Assembly: GCA_947561585.1 (NCBI GenBank)
Contig: CANNZV010000948.1
Span: forward strand, 207,706-271,705
Length of the DNA stretch: 64,000 nt
Source of the DNA: Caprella mutica
Taxonomy: Eukaryota > Arthropoda > Malacostraca > Amphipoda > Caprellidae
Direction: 5' to 3'
This document shows, in pieces, positions 9,760 to 22,457 of this stretch. The translations under genes were made by a program, and so were the position numbers. Below the pieces are notes generated by a model. That model saw nothing but the letters and a program-made list of their open reading frames with translations. It made no database searches and was not told the origin of the DNA. Each line of letters opens with the position of its first letter. The first letter of the stretch is position 1.

Positions 9760-11817
9760 TTATATATTTTTCATGCCTATTAATTCAACTAATTTGGTGA
9801 ATCTATCAGTAGGCAACGGTTTAGTGAATATGTCAGCAAGCATAGTTTCACTGGGGCAATACACAAGTTTAATTGTGTTTGAAGCAACAAGATCTCTAAT
9901 GTAATGAAATTTAATATCAATGTGTTTCGATCTAGGATGATTTTTAACATTTTTAGCAATACAAATAGCTGACTGATTATCCTCAAACAAAACTATAGGA
10001 TTCTTATTTGGTACTTTAAGATCTAATAGTAATTTATTTAGAAATACAGCTTCTTGGGAGGCTCCAGAGAGAGAAACATATTCAGCTTCAGCCGTTGGTA
10101 AAGCAACACATGACTGTTTCACAGAGCGCAAAGAAATAATGGAATTATTTAACATAAAGCATTGGCCAGAAGTACTTTTCCTATCAACTCTGTTTCCTGC
10201 CCAGTCGGCATCAGAATAACCTATCAACTCAGAATCTTCATTACCATATGTAATGCCAAGATCAGGTGTGCCCTTTAGGTATCTAAATATTCTCTTAATT
10301 GCAGACCAGTGCTTAGTGTTTGGATTGGAACAAAATTTAGAGACATTTCAAACTGCATAAGTTATGTCCGGTCTAGTTTTAGTAGATAGATACAGTAAAG
10401 CACCTACAGCTGACTGATATTTAGTTTTATCTACTAGTTCACAATCATCAGTAGTTGGTTCCAAATGAGAATTAACATCAGCAGGGGTTGAAACCGGTTT
10501 GCAATTATTGAATTCAAATCTATCTAATAACTCGTTGACAAATGAAGATTGATTTAGGGCTATTTTATTTTCGTCTTGTACGACTTTTATGCCTAAGAAA
10601 TAGAATAATTTTCCTAAGTCTTTCATCTCAAATTTAGCACTTAAATCAATTTTGATTTTAGTCAGGTCATCATAGTTCTTACATGCCACAATAATATCAT
10701 CTACATACACAGAAATGAAGCATGGAGAGTTATTGATTACTTTAACATATATACATGAGTCACAAGATGACTGAATAAATCCTAAGGATTTAAGATAAGC
10801 ATCCAAAGCATCATTCCAACATTTGGGTGATTGTTTTAACCCATACATAGATTTATTTAGTTTACATACTAAATCTTCTTTTCCTGGAATAGCATAGCCA
10901 GGAGGCTGTCTAATATAAACATTTTCTTTAAGATCCCCATTCAAACAAGCAGAATTGACATCCAAGTGATGTACAAATAATTTTTGGTTAGCTGCTAATG
11001 ATAACATGGTTCGCACCGATTCAAATCTCATTACAGGAGCAAAAATTTCATCATAGTCGATTCCAGGTCTCTGTAAAAAACCCTGAGCGACTAATCTAGC
11101 TTTATATGAAACCACTCTACCATCAGATCCCTTTTTTCTTTTAAACACCCATTTAGATTTAATTATGTTTAAATCTGAGGTAGGTTTCACGAGTTCAAAA
11201 ACTTTATGTTTCTCAAAAGCATTTAATTCCCTCTCCATGGCATGTTTCCATTTAGAGGATTCAGAACCGCTATTAAGAGCCTCAGATACCGACCTAGGCT
11301 CGATATTGATATTCCCATTTACTAATAAACCCTCCTCCTCCTCAAACTGATCATACTCCCAACTACCATATCTAATAGGAGCTCGACGAATTCTAGACGA
11401 TCGTCTAAGATCCTCATCAGGACTGATGCTGGTACAGGTTGCGCATCAGGGAGGATTATTTTCAGGAGTTTGGTTCTCAGGCCCAGCAGGTTCTGAATCT
11501 TCTGAAGGGAACACCAGTGGAGAGGTAGGAGTCTCACTCAGTTGAGGGTTCTCAATCTTAGATGAAATTGATTCATCAAAGGTTACATTCCTGGAAAAGA
11601 AGATTCTTTTAGATTCAACATCATACATCTTATACCCTTTAGTAACTGCGCCATAGCCAAGAAACAGACATTTGGTAGCTTTATTTTCTTATTTTGATCG
11701 TTCATCTCGAGAGATATGCGCATACCCAGTGCATCCAAAAACTTTTACGTGACTGACATTAGGTTTTCTAAGATTTAAAGCTTCATATGGAGTTTTATTT
11801 ACTAAAAATGAATTAAT
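9760..11817 (-). pseudogene. Copia pol, 3' half: end of integrase, RT, RNase H
   Basis: One minus-strand frame runs from the insertion point at 11817 to the stop at 9760-9762. The linker after the integrase is rich in Pro/Ser/Glu. RT (about 10350-11240) has KSKWVFKRKKG, YKARLVAQGF and the catalytic block SVYVDDIIVAC. RNase H (9760-10230) has GYSDADWAGN, RKSTSGQCF, TAEAEYVSL and FEDNQSAI, then the copia C-terminus (SKHIDIKFHYIRD, DIFTKPLPTDRF). Three in-frame stops interrupt it: TAA at 11689-11691, TGA at 11446-11448 and TGA at 10348-10350, the last between RT and RNase H. Catalytic residues look intact, so decay is by point nonsense changes only. Confidence 0.9.
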
Positions 11818-11822
11818 GCATC

Positions 11823-12768
11823 TGTTAGAAATTGAATCATATGAAACAAATATTATATATTATATAATATTAGACTATATATATTCAACTCTAACTACTT
11901 TCCAATAATAACCTTATATGAATATAAATATTATTATTGTATTTGAATATTATATTATTATATTATATTATTGTATTTGAATATTATATTATTATATTAT
12001 ATTATTGTATTTGAATATTGTACTTATATTATATTAACATATGTGCATTCTGAGACTATGTGTAAGAGTCAATTATCTTTTTACCTAAATTCTAAATACG
12101 GATTAACTTGCAATATCTGAATAGTATCTTGATTGCAAATGTTATAAGTAGGAGAATAATTTAGCATTTGAACTATCATTACCTATCATAAAAGTTGGCT
12201 ATGCACAATTATCTATCTGTTCTGTCGGAGGAGAGGATATAAATTCACCAAATTCATTGGATTAAAGATCACGAAGACTTATAAAAGCTCATTAGAGTAT
12301 TACTTTGTATTACATTAGAAACTGTAGCCAAGGACTTTAAAATCTAGCAAAAACTTGTTGCATAGTGGATTTTCGCTCCCTTCTATCCTCTGAGAACCCA
12401 GTATAAAAGACTGTGGATTCCAAGGAACCACGTTCTGTTCGTACCTGAGTCCCTTCGCTGTGCATCTAGCACAATCACCTTCCGTCCTGAAAATCCTCTT
12501 ATCCGAATCGGTGTATATTGTGCATAGAACATAGAACATAGAACATAGTATATTTTTAAACTGTGCGCGAATCAAAATCTGTATCTTGTAATCCTGTACT
12601 TAATATTTTTTGCAATAATCGAATTTAGAGATGTTATCGATGTGTTTTATTTACTCCTTACTAAGATTCAATTTAAATCAGTAAGAGTAGTTCAATCCAA
12701 TCGATCAATCGAACTAATTAAGACTAGAGTCAGAATACAAAAAACTGACTAGCAAGCTAGTTTTAAAA
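11823..12768 (+). repeat. LARD-like element 5' LTR
   Basis: It is 946 bp, begins TGTTAGAAATTG and ends GCTAGTTTTAAAA, so it lacks the usual CA end. It contains about three 31-33-bp AT repeats (TATTGTATTTGAATATTATA; 11935-12025). TATA-box candidates are ACTTATAAAAGC (about 12275) and GTATAAAAGA (about 12400). The 86-codon minus frame inside it occurs in both LTRs and has no known family features. Confidence 0.88.
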
Positions 12769-12769
12769 T

Positions 12770-12789
12770 TGGCGCCCGAAAACAGGGAC
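12770..12789 (+). promoter_or_regulatory. Primer-binding site, lysine-tRNA-like
   Basis: TGGCGCCCGAAAACAGGGAC starts one base after the LTR. The complement of the tRNA-Lys(UUU) 3' end is TGGCGCCCGAACAGGGAC, so the site matches with two extra A residues in the middle. The first 11 bases pair fully. Confidence 0.75.
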
Positions 12790-13210
12790 ATCTCTGAATT
12801 ATTAATCAAATGCAAAATATTTTAGTACAGGTGATACAGTGGTGGTGACTAATAACTCTAATTACTGGTGATAGTATAACGCATATATTACCAAGAACAA
12901 TACACCTGTCAATACACCAAAATAAGTGGACCTACAGTATCGGAAGGCGGAAGAGACAACGGACAACAAACCCTCAGGTTCAACAGTAACAGTTCCTGAG
13001 TATAGACGATACCACCAAGAGTAGTATCGAGAGTAAGAGTACAGTAAGCGTACTCTACTTGGCAGCGTGCGTGACGCCTACGTGTGTTAAGGACCACACA
13101 GTCACACCGCGTAATCCACATTGTATCCTGATACGTGTGAAGGACAGTGACACTATCAAGATAGTGTAGTGAGACCTACGTGGCAAACATTGCACGTACC
13201 TCGTACCTCT

Positions 13211-13352
13211 AAACTGTATGGCAACACGTAACTGTACGGCAACACGTAACTGTACGGCAACACGTAACTATACGGCAACACGTAACTGTACGGCAACACG
13301 TAACTGTACGGCAACACGTGACGGTACGGCAATACGTAACTGCTCAGTCGAC
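13211..13352. repeat. 18-bp tandem repeat in LARD-like leader
   Basis: There are about eight copies of ACGGCAACACGTAACTGT. Because 18 is a multiple of three, frames on both strands stay open as hexapeptide repeats, which gives apparent frames at 13156-13377 and 13218-13433. I treat these as by-products. Weaker repeats (ACACGCTAATCTACGGGTGT) follow at 13525-13600. Confidence 0.8.
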
Positions 13353-13713
13353 CCCCCTTCCCTGTTGTATCACTCACAGCCAGCGCTTATAGCACATATC
13401 TCCAAACCTGATCAGTTGCATGTGCAGTGGTAGTGGCAGTTGAGACCTACCTCCCAGTGCTGCTGAAGAACTGGTATTCCATACCGGCGTCTAGGATCAA
13501 CGAACCCTACGCTGCAAAGCATCACACGCTAATCTACGGGTGTGAAGCACACACGCTAATTTACGGGTGTTAAGGAGTACGTGCTAAACCATAGGGTGTA
13601 AATATTAACACTCTGCACTCACTGGTTACAACCACCAACAAAATCCACATGTGGAAGGCAGTTGAGTGAACTTCAGAGTCGAGTTACGAATAAGGCACCA
13701 AGCATAAGAAGTC

Positions 13714-14154
13714 ATGACAGACAAGGAGAAGGAGCAAAACAGGTCACCTATAAACCCTTGCAGATTGGTAGAAGTACATCCAAAATCTACTGTTTCTCCA
13801 AACAAGCGTCGTAAGAGCAACGGAAGTGACGAGGAGGAAAACCAGCCCCGGAAGAAAACCAGACTGAGAAGTAACCCTGACATAGAAGTAATATACTCTT
13901 CTATTGATGACAAGAAAGGGCAGGACTTCGCCGCAAACTCGGAAGTGAATCCTGTGAATAAAAAGTCTGGTCGAGATTCGCCCGACTATGAGTGGTCGGA
14001 CACCTCAGTTAATAAGGATACTGAAGTGACCATCATTTTCGAAAAGATTAATGATTCCTTAAGGGAGCGCATGGACGCTCTCATAAAATTAAGGGAAGTA
14101 TTACTAAGGACGGAACGACTCCTAGCCAACATAGAAGACCGAGCACACAGTTAG
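13714..14154 (+). CDS. Hypothetical 146-aa basic/acidic protein of LARD-like element
   Basis: It starts at ATG 13714, about 945 bases after the primer site, and is the longest frame of the element. Two basic clusters (PNKRRK at about residues 28-34, PRKKTRLRS at 45-53) look like nuclear targeting signals around an acidic SDEEE. The C-terminal third (INDSLRERMDALIKLREVLL and beyond, about 111-142) should form an amphipathic helix or short coiled coil. There is no zinc knuckle, protease or RT motif. Its position is that of gag, so it could be a gag remnant or an accessory protein, but I recognise no family. Composition is less AT-rich than the surroundings, which supports coding. Confidence 0.5.
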   Translation: MTDKEKEQNRSPINPCRLVEVHPKSTVSPNKRRKSNGSDEEENQPRKKTRLRSNPDIEVIYSSIDDKKGQDFAANSEVNPVNKKSGRDSPDYEWSDTSVNKDTEVTIIFEKINDSLRERMDALIKLREVLLRTERLLANIEDRAHS

Positions 14155-17100
14155 AAGAAGGCCACACCTACTCATCCCACCCCTTAAGCAGAAGCCAGTC
14201 ACCCATACTACAGTCTAACAAATTCAGTCAGAATGGAATATCAAGTTATAAAAAAATCTAAATCGCCAGGAGCAGAAGCAGTGACGAACTAGTTCTACTA
14301 CAGCGTGGCCTGGAGAGTGACCTACAGAGATGCCACATTCAAGCGAGGCAGATCATGGGCTGACGTACGTCAGTCAGAACATCACCACAGGGCCAACAAA
14401 CCTTCACTGGTTATCCAACCAGGTTGTGCTACACAAGGCCTCCGGGCACAGCACAACAGCTGTATCCAAAGGACCAGCAAGCTACTGAATTAAGAACAGG
14501 TTATTTCTCATATCCTAACCTACGTATACGTGACATAGGATTGTGTTCATACTTAGCAGGTTCAGTTATGACTCATCCTGAGTGATAAACCTTACGCAAT
14601 GAATGATATATATCTGTATAAATTTGTTAGGACACGGGTATGGTAATTGTATGACTGATGATAAATTGAGTTGAGATGATTTATAAGGATGTAGATAAAA
14701 GTTCTGTAGGAACAATAAGACTGAAATGCTAATTAATTTATCAATACGGAAGAGTTAGTTATTTATTGTTGATAAAGATAAAATAAACAAATAACTGCAA
14801 AGTTGATAAAACTTGATGAATTAAGATTAAATAAACATTAAATTGTAAACCCATAGTGGTAAAATTTAGTTATCTAATATCGTAATAAATGAAAACTCAC
14901 GCATATTGTGTAAGAATCAAGGCAATACAGGTAGCCGAGAGTTAAATATTTTGAATAACCAAGATGAATAATATGAATTCTCGAAGAAGCTTAGAACTTG
15001 AGAAAAAATGAAAGGGGATAATAAAATCCAATACAGTTTCTGGTAATCTGTTCGAAAACCAATGAAATTAAAAGGATAATATCATGACATAATATGACGT
15101 AATCACTATGTTCATTAGATACCAGATAGTTATCACTGTTTGATACCTTTAATGTATGTATGAGTAAGAAAGGGTTCAGGTTAACTTAATAAACTATTGT
15201 AGGTATATGCATGAGATGACATAATCTTAAGAGGATAATATAAAATTATTATGTACTTACATATTATATTTAAATGTGTTCTTGTATAAAATCTCCAGAA
15301 GTTGAGTCAAGGAAAATAACTTGTTGTGTACTGTGTTGTATGTTAATGAACTAGCAGACAATTATAGCATTGCTAGACAAACCAGTTTCTTGTTACGTAT
15401 ATAACTCGTTAAGGTGGTACAGTCAGTAACACTATAGTGACGATAGCAAGGACATAATATGAATAAAATAATGAGTATTAAATGGATCGAATAAAAAGGA
15501 ATTAATGTGATTATTCCAATAGGTTACTCAAAACTAATAAGTAATTATTTAATTAATTATTAAATAAATGATTAAGTTTGAAAGAGAATTCTTGGTGATT
15601 TTAAGAAACAAACTGTAATATTTGATTAATAAATGGGTTAGCAATTAAACTCATAGAATAATGGCATGAATAAAATTATACATCATAATTTAATATTACG
15701 ATGAAATTAAGAATAAGTTACCAGTAAAACTGGAGCTGGAGGTAATATAAGTTATTACCTATATGTGTGGTCATACGAACCTGTCAGAACATTGTATAAA
15801 TAAAGTTAATAATCAATCATTGTAAGAATGCCATGTGAACTGTTCTTTTAATTATATTGTAATACGATCGATCCAAGATGTAAGCAGGAACTAATAGCGG
15901 AACGCCATAACAATTGTAGAGTTAGCGAATCAAGTGAATTGTAACTTTAATCAAGTGAATTGTAACTTCAATCAAGTGAATTGTAACTTTATTAATTAAT
16001 TTTATTGTCACATTAACTTGAATTCTCGAATGTATAATTAAGGTGTAACCATGTCGCTACGTTCCTTGAATGATAGATTATACCTTAGCCTCATAGCCTC
16101 AAATAGTGGAGTAAAAGGTAAGATGATATGACAAATTTAGTCAATGTGTATCATTTAAAGGCAATTTAACTTTTAACAGATATCATAAAATCTGAGAATA
16201 CTAATTGCATAAAATATCTTAGAGATGTCGGGATAGCGAAACTATCTACATTTTGAAAGGCTAAAAATACTATGTATTTCAGTACCTTATGACTGAGAAC
16301 GGCATTTAAATCTAATTTATTGCATAATTATTCTATAAGTATCTTAAAAAAGGGCTCTTGGAAGTAATAAAGTAATAGTATAAAATATTACAAATTAACT
16401 GTTGTTGACCTATAAAAGGCGAAGTATAATTATAATAAAGGAATTATAAAAGAAAATTCCGAAAATCGTATATAAGAGTTTCGAAGAAACAAAGAGAAAA
16501 AAAGGTTCGGATGACGAGAACGAACTCGAACGAACTATGTCAAAGGTGTGAACAGAACATTAGAACAATGTCTAATTTAGCTAATATAGTTGCAAATATA
16601 TTAGTCACCGTAGAAAACGGTAAGGATAATGGTTAGAACCCATTAATATGTGCCCTTGTGCATACGTCTTGACGGACAGTAATGAATAGAATATTCAAAG
16701 TGGCTCGGAAGAAAGCGAAAGTAATTACTAATAACCTGTATACTCATAAGAAGATACAGATGGAGTATGTAATTGAATATTCACAGAAAAAGAGAATAAA
16801 ATACCCTAAAGTGGATGATAAATAAAATGGGCTATTAAGCTATGAATTGTCATGTAATAACCAAAGGTAAATTTGGTAAGTAACGATATACCTCTATTTC
16901 TTAATATATTTTCCATAGTATTTTTAGTACTGGAATGGACGTAATTAACCCATTCTTGTATTTCATTAAAACTTTCATATTTGATGAAATGATACTTATT
17001 GTTTGTGGCTTAGAAGCAATAACGTCAATAAAAATCTTGGAAATTATAATATGCTGATATATAGTAGGTAATATCGTAATATCAAGAGAAAGTGATCTCG

Positions 17101-18480
17101 AGAGAGGTTGATATCATAAAAACGGGTATATCATATAAGAATATACCGAAGAACAGTCACGGATGTGAATAGCTGACTAAGGTCAAAAAGAACCTTAAGT
17201 CCATAAAACAGAATATGTCTATATTAATATAGACGAGGTCCAGGTAGCCCGGAATTACCTATGATATGGACGTATCATATGTATGATATGAGATCATAAA
17301 AAATATTCTTATTATTTCAAAGGAAGTGTCATACACTTGTTCAGTAGAAATAATTCAGTGTTGAATAAGAATCTGTTAATCACTCCAGTGATTAAAGATA
17401 ATCGAACAATTTGAATGATTGACAATATAGAAATAGATATAGAGATATAGATAAATATCTTGGAATTTAATGTCTAGTTAATATTAAAATTGTAATTTGA
17501 ATATTGTGAAGAGATTTAAAGTTACCTAGATATTAATACTGCTTAACCATAGTTAATGTATTATCGGATGATATGTGGTAACTAGGGAAAAAACTAGTTT
17601 TGATTGAAGGAAATATCGAGATGGGGTTATAATTAATCCTTGGTTATAAAATCTTGAGAAAGTTCTAGATTCAAACTATATTCCTGTAATAATTAAAAGT
17701 AAGAAATAGTTGATTTTGATTAAAGGTTATTGTTTAACTTAACTAATTAATTCTTAACGTAAAATCTCCAGTAATGAAAGAAGATTCAATGCAGTTGATA
17801 TATATTGATATTTGAAGTATAAATCGTAAAACCTTCATATGAACGAAGTAAGAAATAATCGTATAAAACTATGCGAATCAAGTAAGTATATTGTCAGATG
17901 ATAATTCTGAAAGTAGAATATTATAAGAAGCAGAAATTGTTGAAATTATAATTAAATTGTAACACTTGATTGAATAGGAAATACAAATCATGATGTCGAA
18001 ATACTGGGTTTATTTGTTAGTATCATCCAATAAAACTTCCTAATGATAGCTGAGATCCTATGTAATTTTAGTAATAAGTATGAATACATAGTTTTAAGCT
18101 CTGGAATTGTAAATTTCTTAATGATAAACTCCATGTTGTTGATGATATTTTGTTGTTGATGATATTTCCCATTTTAAACCTTAAACATAATTCATGTTCA
18201 TATGCAGGATATTGGAATTATAAATGTGTATTAAGGTTATGTAAATTTTGTAAGGTAATCCAATAGGTATCTATTTAACTAATACTTTACAAATAGATTG
18301 TTGTATGTTCCTGAGCCAACTCCCATTCAAATTGTCCTGAGACTGTAGAATAAGACTGTAGAATAAAGATACAAATAAAGGTCTACCCTTATCCGGTAGA
18401 ATGTGATTTAACTTAAATGAAGTAAATTGACTTGCTATGTTAACTCAAATATTAACCTAGAAAATCTAGTAGATAATTCA
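14155..18480. other. LARD-like interior, no recognisable gene
   Basis: About 4.3 kb of AT-rich sequence has dense stops in all frames. A 62-codon frame at 14305-14493 has no known features. A short direct repeat of ATCAAGTGAATTGTAACTT occurs about three times at 15930-15990, and GACTGTAGAATAA is doubled at 18342-18365. Confidence 0.6.
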
Positions 18481-18486
18481 GGAAGG

Positions 18487-19074
18487 AAGATCTTTCGTTA
18501 TTAATTCTTTACCTCCCTTCATTCTAAATGAGACTCAACCTTACACGAGTCTATTCTATTAAAATCAAATTGATAAACTTTTTTCAGAAGATGATGAATT
18601 ACCTTTTGATTTCGATATTAATGATATCCTTGGAGCAGCCAGAGAATGAAATTGTCATTCTTCATTCCATATTATTAACAATCATATTCTTCCTAAAAAA
18701 TACGAATTTGGTTTATAAATAGAAAGAATCACAGGGGAAGTCAAGATAAATTCAATTGAATTAAGAATATGGAACAGTATAAAAAACGACTCCATAAGTC
18801 ACTGTGTGATTCATTAAAAAAAAAACTTCATTTAGAAAGTTTTAGTAAAGCATGAAGATGTCCGTCCAGTAGATAGTCTAGTAGAAGTAAAAAACTCCAA
18901 TGCTAGTTCACTGAGATCTGTAGCTGATAGTACGGACAAGTAGCCGCAGGCAAAAAGGAGGAGTAACTGGTTATCTCCAGATGTAAAGCTGGAACATCCC
19001 TCTATAGTATATGTAACCACGAAACCACGAATACTCATAATCATGGTAAAGTGTTCCAACATTGTCCTTTAATA
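18487..19074 (+). pseudogene. Possible broken plus-strand reading frame
   Basis: In the element's sense direction this stretch contains protein-like blocks separated by stops: LPPFILNETQPYTSLFY, then FSEDDELPFDFDINDILGAA, then HEDVRPVDSLVEVKNSNASS and NWLSPDVKLEHPSIVYVT up to a TAA near 19072. Such a position, just before the 3' LTR, is where an env-like or late gene would lie. I cannot identify it, and the resemblance to coding sequence may be chance. The 76-codon minus frame at 18832-19062 is its shadow. Confidence 0.3.
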
Positions 19075-19626
19075 TAATATCCTCAACAAGGAGCAAGGTA
19101 CAGAAACATACCAATTCCATCTTTTAATATTAACATTGTAAAATTATACCATTGTTGATAAAATTGATTAAATACTGATTGTTGTATCATGTGATTATAT
19201 GGCAATATAGCATAAGATTGTGTTCTTACTTTTAAGTATATTCTATCCTATGCATAATCATATATTCCATTTACCTATATTTTATGACTAGAGAGTTAAC
19301 TATCTATAATCATAATTGTATTGTGTTCTTGGGTTTACGGGTTATAAATTAAGAAAGTAAGACATAAGTATAAAACAATTTGTATCTCTAGAATTATATT
19401 CCAGTATTTTATTACAATATACCTAGACCATTCCTTCATAACTTCAAAACAGAAAATAAAATTGAAATAACATATTCAAGAATAATGAATGAAACTAAAC
19501 TAGCTAGCTTAGCTAACGAATGACCTTGTCGCAGGATGTATAGTAACTCGTAGTAAAGCGTGGTACTATAGCGTGGTGAAATCAACCACTAGAGAAAGAG
19601 TAAAAATCTGAGATTTTCACTTTTTT

Positions 19627-19639
19627 TGAGGTGGAGGAG
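19627..19639 (+). other. LARD-like polypurine tract
   Basis: TGAGGTGGAGGAG directly precedes the 3' LTR at 19640 and follows a T-rich stretch, as expected for the plus-strand primer. Confidence 0.75.
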
Positions 19640-20585
19640 TGTTAGAAATTGAATCATATGAAACAAATATTATATATTATATAATATTAGACTATATATA
19701 TTCAACTCTAACTACTTTCCAATAATAACCTTATATGAATATAAATATTATTATTGTATTTGAATATTATATTATTATATTATATTATTGTATTTGAATA
19801 TTATATTATTATATTATATTATTGTATTTGAATATTGTACTTATATTATATTAACATATGTGCATTCTGAGACTATGTGTAAGAGTCAATTATCTTTTTA
19901 CCTAAATTCTAAATACGGATTAACTTGCAATATCTGAATAGTATCTTGATTGCAAATGTTATAAGTAGGAGAATAATTTAGCATTTGAACTATCATTACC
20001 TATCATAAAAGTTGGCTATGCACAATTATCTATCTGTTCTGTCGGAGGAGAGGATATAAATTCACCAAATTCATTGGATTAAAGATCACGAAGACTTATA
20101 AAAGCTCATTAGAGTATTACTTTGTATTACATTAGAAACTGTAGCCAAGGACTTTAAAATCTAGCAAAAACTTGTTGCATAGTGGATTTTCGCTCCCTTC
20201 TATCCTCTGAGAACCCAGTATAAAAGACTGTGGATTCCAAGGAACCACGTTCTGTTCGTACCTGAGTCCCTTCGCTGTGCATCTAGCACAATCACCTTCC
20301 GTCCTGAAAATCCTCTTATCCGAATCGGTGTATATTGTGCATAGAACATAGAACATAGAACATAGTATATTTTTAAACTGTGCGCTAATCAAAATCTGTA
20401 TCTTGTAATCCTGTACTTAATATTTTTTGCAATAATCGAATTTAGAGATGTTATCGATGTGTTTTATTTACTCCTTACTAAGATTCAATTTAAATCAGTA
20501 AGAGTAGTTCAATCCAATCGATCAATCGAACTAATTAAGACTAGAGTCAGAATACAAAAAACTGACTAGCAAGCTAGTTTTAAAA
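19640..20585 (+). repeat. LARD-like element 3' LTR
   Basis: It has the same length and sequence as 11823-12768 apart from one base noticed (GCGCGAATC versus GCGCTAATC near 20380). It is followed by the gcatc duplication. Confidence 0.88.
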
Positions 20586-20590
20586 GCATC

Positions 20591-22457
20591 TATTATTTAA
20601 ATAATTTGCAGTATATAGTGCTTCACCCCAGAATTCCTTATCAATTCCTGAATCAGATAACATACATCTAACTTTTTCCATAATAGTTCTATTAAATCTT
20701 TCAGCTAACCCATTTTGTTCAGGAGATTTAGGAATAGATTTCTGGTGAATTATACCTTCATTTCGTAAATATGATTCAAACTTATTTGAGGTATATTCTC
20801 CTCCATTATCTGACTGCAAGGTTTTAATTTTCCTTTCATAAATATTTTCAACCATAGCTTTCCATTCCAAAAACTTCTGAAACACATCACTCTTATGGGC
20901 AATAACATATATCTAGGAGTATCGAGTAGCATGATCAATAAAGGTCAGAAAATATGAATTATTACCCCTGGAAGTGGGAGTAATTTTCCCACAGACATCT
21001 GTGTGGATTAAATCAAGAGGTTTACAATTTTTCTTAATGCTTGTAGAAAAAGGTATTTTATGCATTTTCCCATTACAGCAGTGTTCACACACGCCTTCTA
21101 TAGCTTTTAATTTACTATCCAGTCCATTTACTGATTTAGTTCGGATCATTTTAGTCAAGTTATCGTTACCTATATGACCGAGCCTTCTGTGCCATAGAAT
21201 GTTTACTTTATTTTGATCAACAGTTACTGCAGCTTTATGAACTAAAGTATTTAGATAATAGAGTTGACCAACCGTACAGTTAGCCTCAGCAATTAACTCT
21301 TTATTTTCGTTCAAAATTTTACATTTATCATTTTCAAAAATAATAGATTTATTATTACTTGTCATTTTTGACACTGATAGTAGATTAAAAGCTAGATTTG
21401 GCACATATAGTACATCATTTATTTTACATGTTCTACTTCCACCACCTGGTATATTCACAATAACAGAAACATTTCCTAGTGAAATAGCTTGTAAGACATC
21501 TCCATTACCTACTTTAACATTGATAGGTTTGCTAATATTTGCAAAATCTTTACATAAATTTTTATCACCACTCATGTGTGATGAAGAGCCTGAATCTATT
21601 ATCCAAATATTACTGTCGGCATATTTGTTACAAAGAGCGATATCATTAGCATACATTGTGTGATTTAGTTCTATATGACTTACATTTACACCATTTGGCT
21701 GGTTTTGAGTTCTGTTATTTTGAGAATACCGTTTAAATTTAAAGCAGTCTTTCTTCAGGTGTCCCAATTTTTTGCAAAAATTGCACTTGATTGACTGTTT
21801 ATTTACTGCAGCATCAATCTGAGTATTTGATAATGCCAATGCATTATTGGATTTAATACTCAACTTTTCAGCTTCTCTCCGGAGTGTGTCAGCTACGATA
21901 ATCCAGGTAGGTATGTCTGTCTGAGCTTCAAGTGCGGTGACAAGCACTTCAAACGGCTCTGGTAGTGATGAAAGGAGACAAATAACTTTATCCTCTTCAC
22001 TGATCACTTGATCTAACAAGGCAAGCTCTTGAAAAACTTCAGTTAGTTCTTTCAAGTGGGAGTTGAGTAGTTCGGGAGACTTCAATTTTAAGTTGTAGAG
22101 CTTCTTCTTCAGACGAAATTTGTTAGCCCACGTGTTTTTCTGAAACGTTTCTTGAAGGGTGGTCCAGACAGCTTGTGGATCCGTGGGTTGTCCAACTAAG
22201 TACAATTGATCCGGAGAAATAGATAGTACTATATCAGCAAGAGTTTTATTCTTGTTATTCGCATAGGCAGCTTTAACATCAGTTGAAGCGGAATCTATTG
22301 GAACTGGTTTAGTTCCATCTGCAAAATCCATCAGTTTCTCTCTTAAGAGATACATCTGCATCTGTATCCTCCATGTGGGGTAATTATTTCCGTCTAGGGG
22401 AACAATCCCCGGTAACTTATTTGAAGACATGTTTTCAAAGTATTTATTATCATTCAA
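20591..22457 (-). pseudogene. Copia gag-pol, 5' half: gag, protease, integrase
   Basis: The first Met is at 22457, with a second possible start nine codons on (MSSNKLPG). Residues 14-200 are the copia gag core (YPTWRIQMQMYLL, LLSSLPEPFEVLV). A zinc knuckle CNFCKKLGHLKKDC lies at 225-238. The protease active site WIIDSGSSSHMSG is at 285-297. The integrase zinc region (HRRLGH ... CEHC, 423-460) and first catalytic Asp (HTDVCG, 485-490) follow. TAG at 20913-20915 breaks the frame right after FIDHATRYS. The same frame continues with QSDNGGEY and SPEQNGLAERFNR, giving the other two acidic residues, to the insertion at 20590. Apart from the stop it is complete. Confidence 0.9.

Larger units (their letters stand above)
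11823..20585 (+). mobile_element. Large non-autonomous LTR element (LARD-like), 8763 bp
   Basis: Two 946-bp direct repeats (11823-12768, 19640-20585) enclose 6.87 kb. The target duplication is gcatc (11818-11822, 20586-20590), and the copia frame rejoins exactly across it. A tRNA-like primer site follows the left LTR and a polypurine tract precedes the right one, so orientation is plus. No protease, RT, RNase H or integrase is visible in any frame. Only a 146-codon frame (13714-14154) and a broken segment near the 3' end look protein-like. LTR, primer site and purine tract without pol, plus a size above 4 kb, match the class called LARD. I saw one LTR difference (near 12563 / 20380), so insertion was recent and enzymes came from elsewhere. 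Confidence 0.88.

Noticed and set aside
12315..12575. 86-codon minus frame, also at 20132-20392, as a duplicated gene
   Set aside because: Both lie at the same place in the two LTRs of one element, so the duplication is the LTR pair.
9760..22457. Two separate copia fragments
   Set aside because: The gcatc duplication and the continuing frame show one copia split by an insertion.
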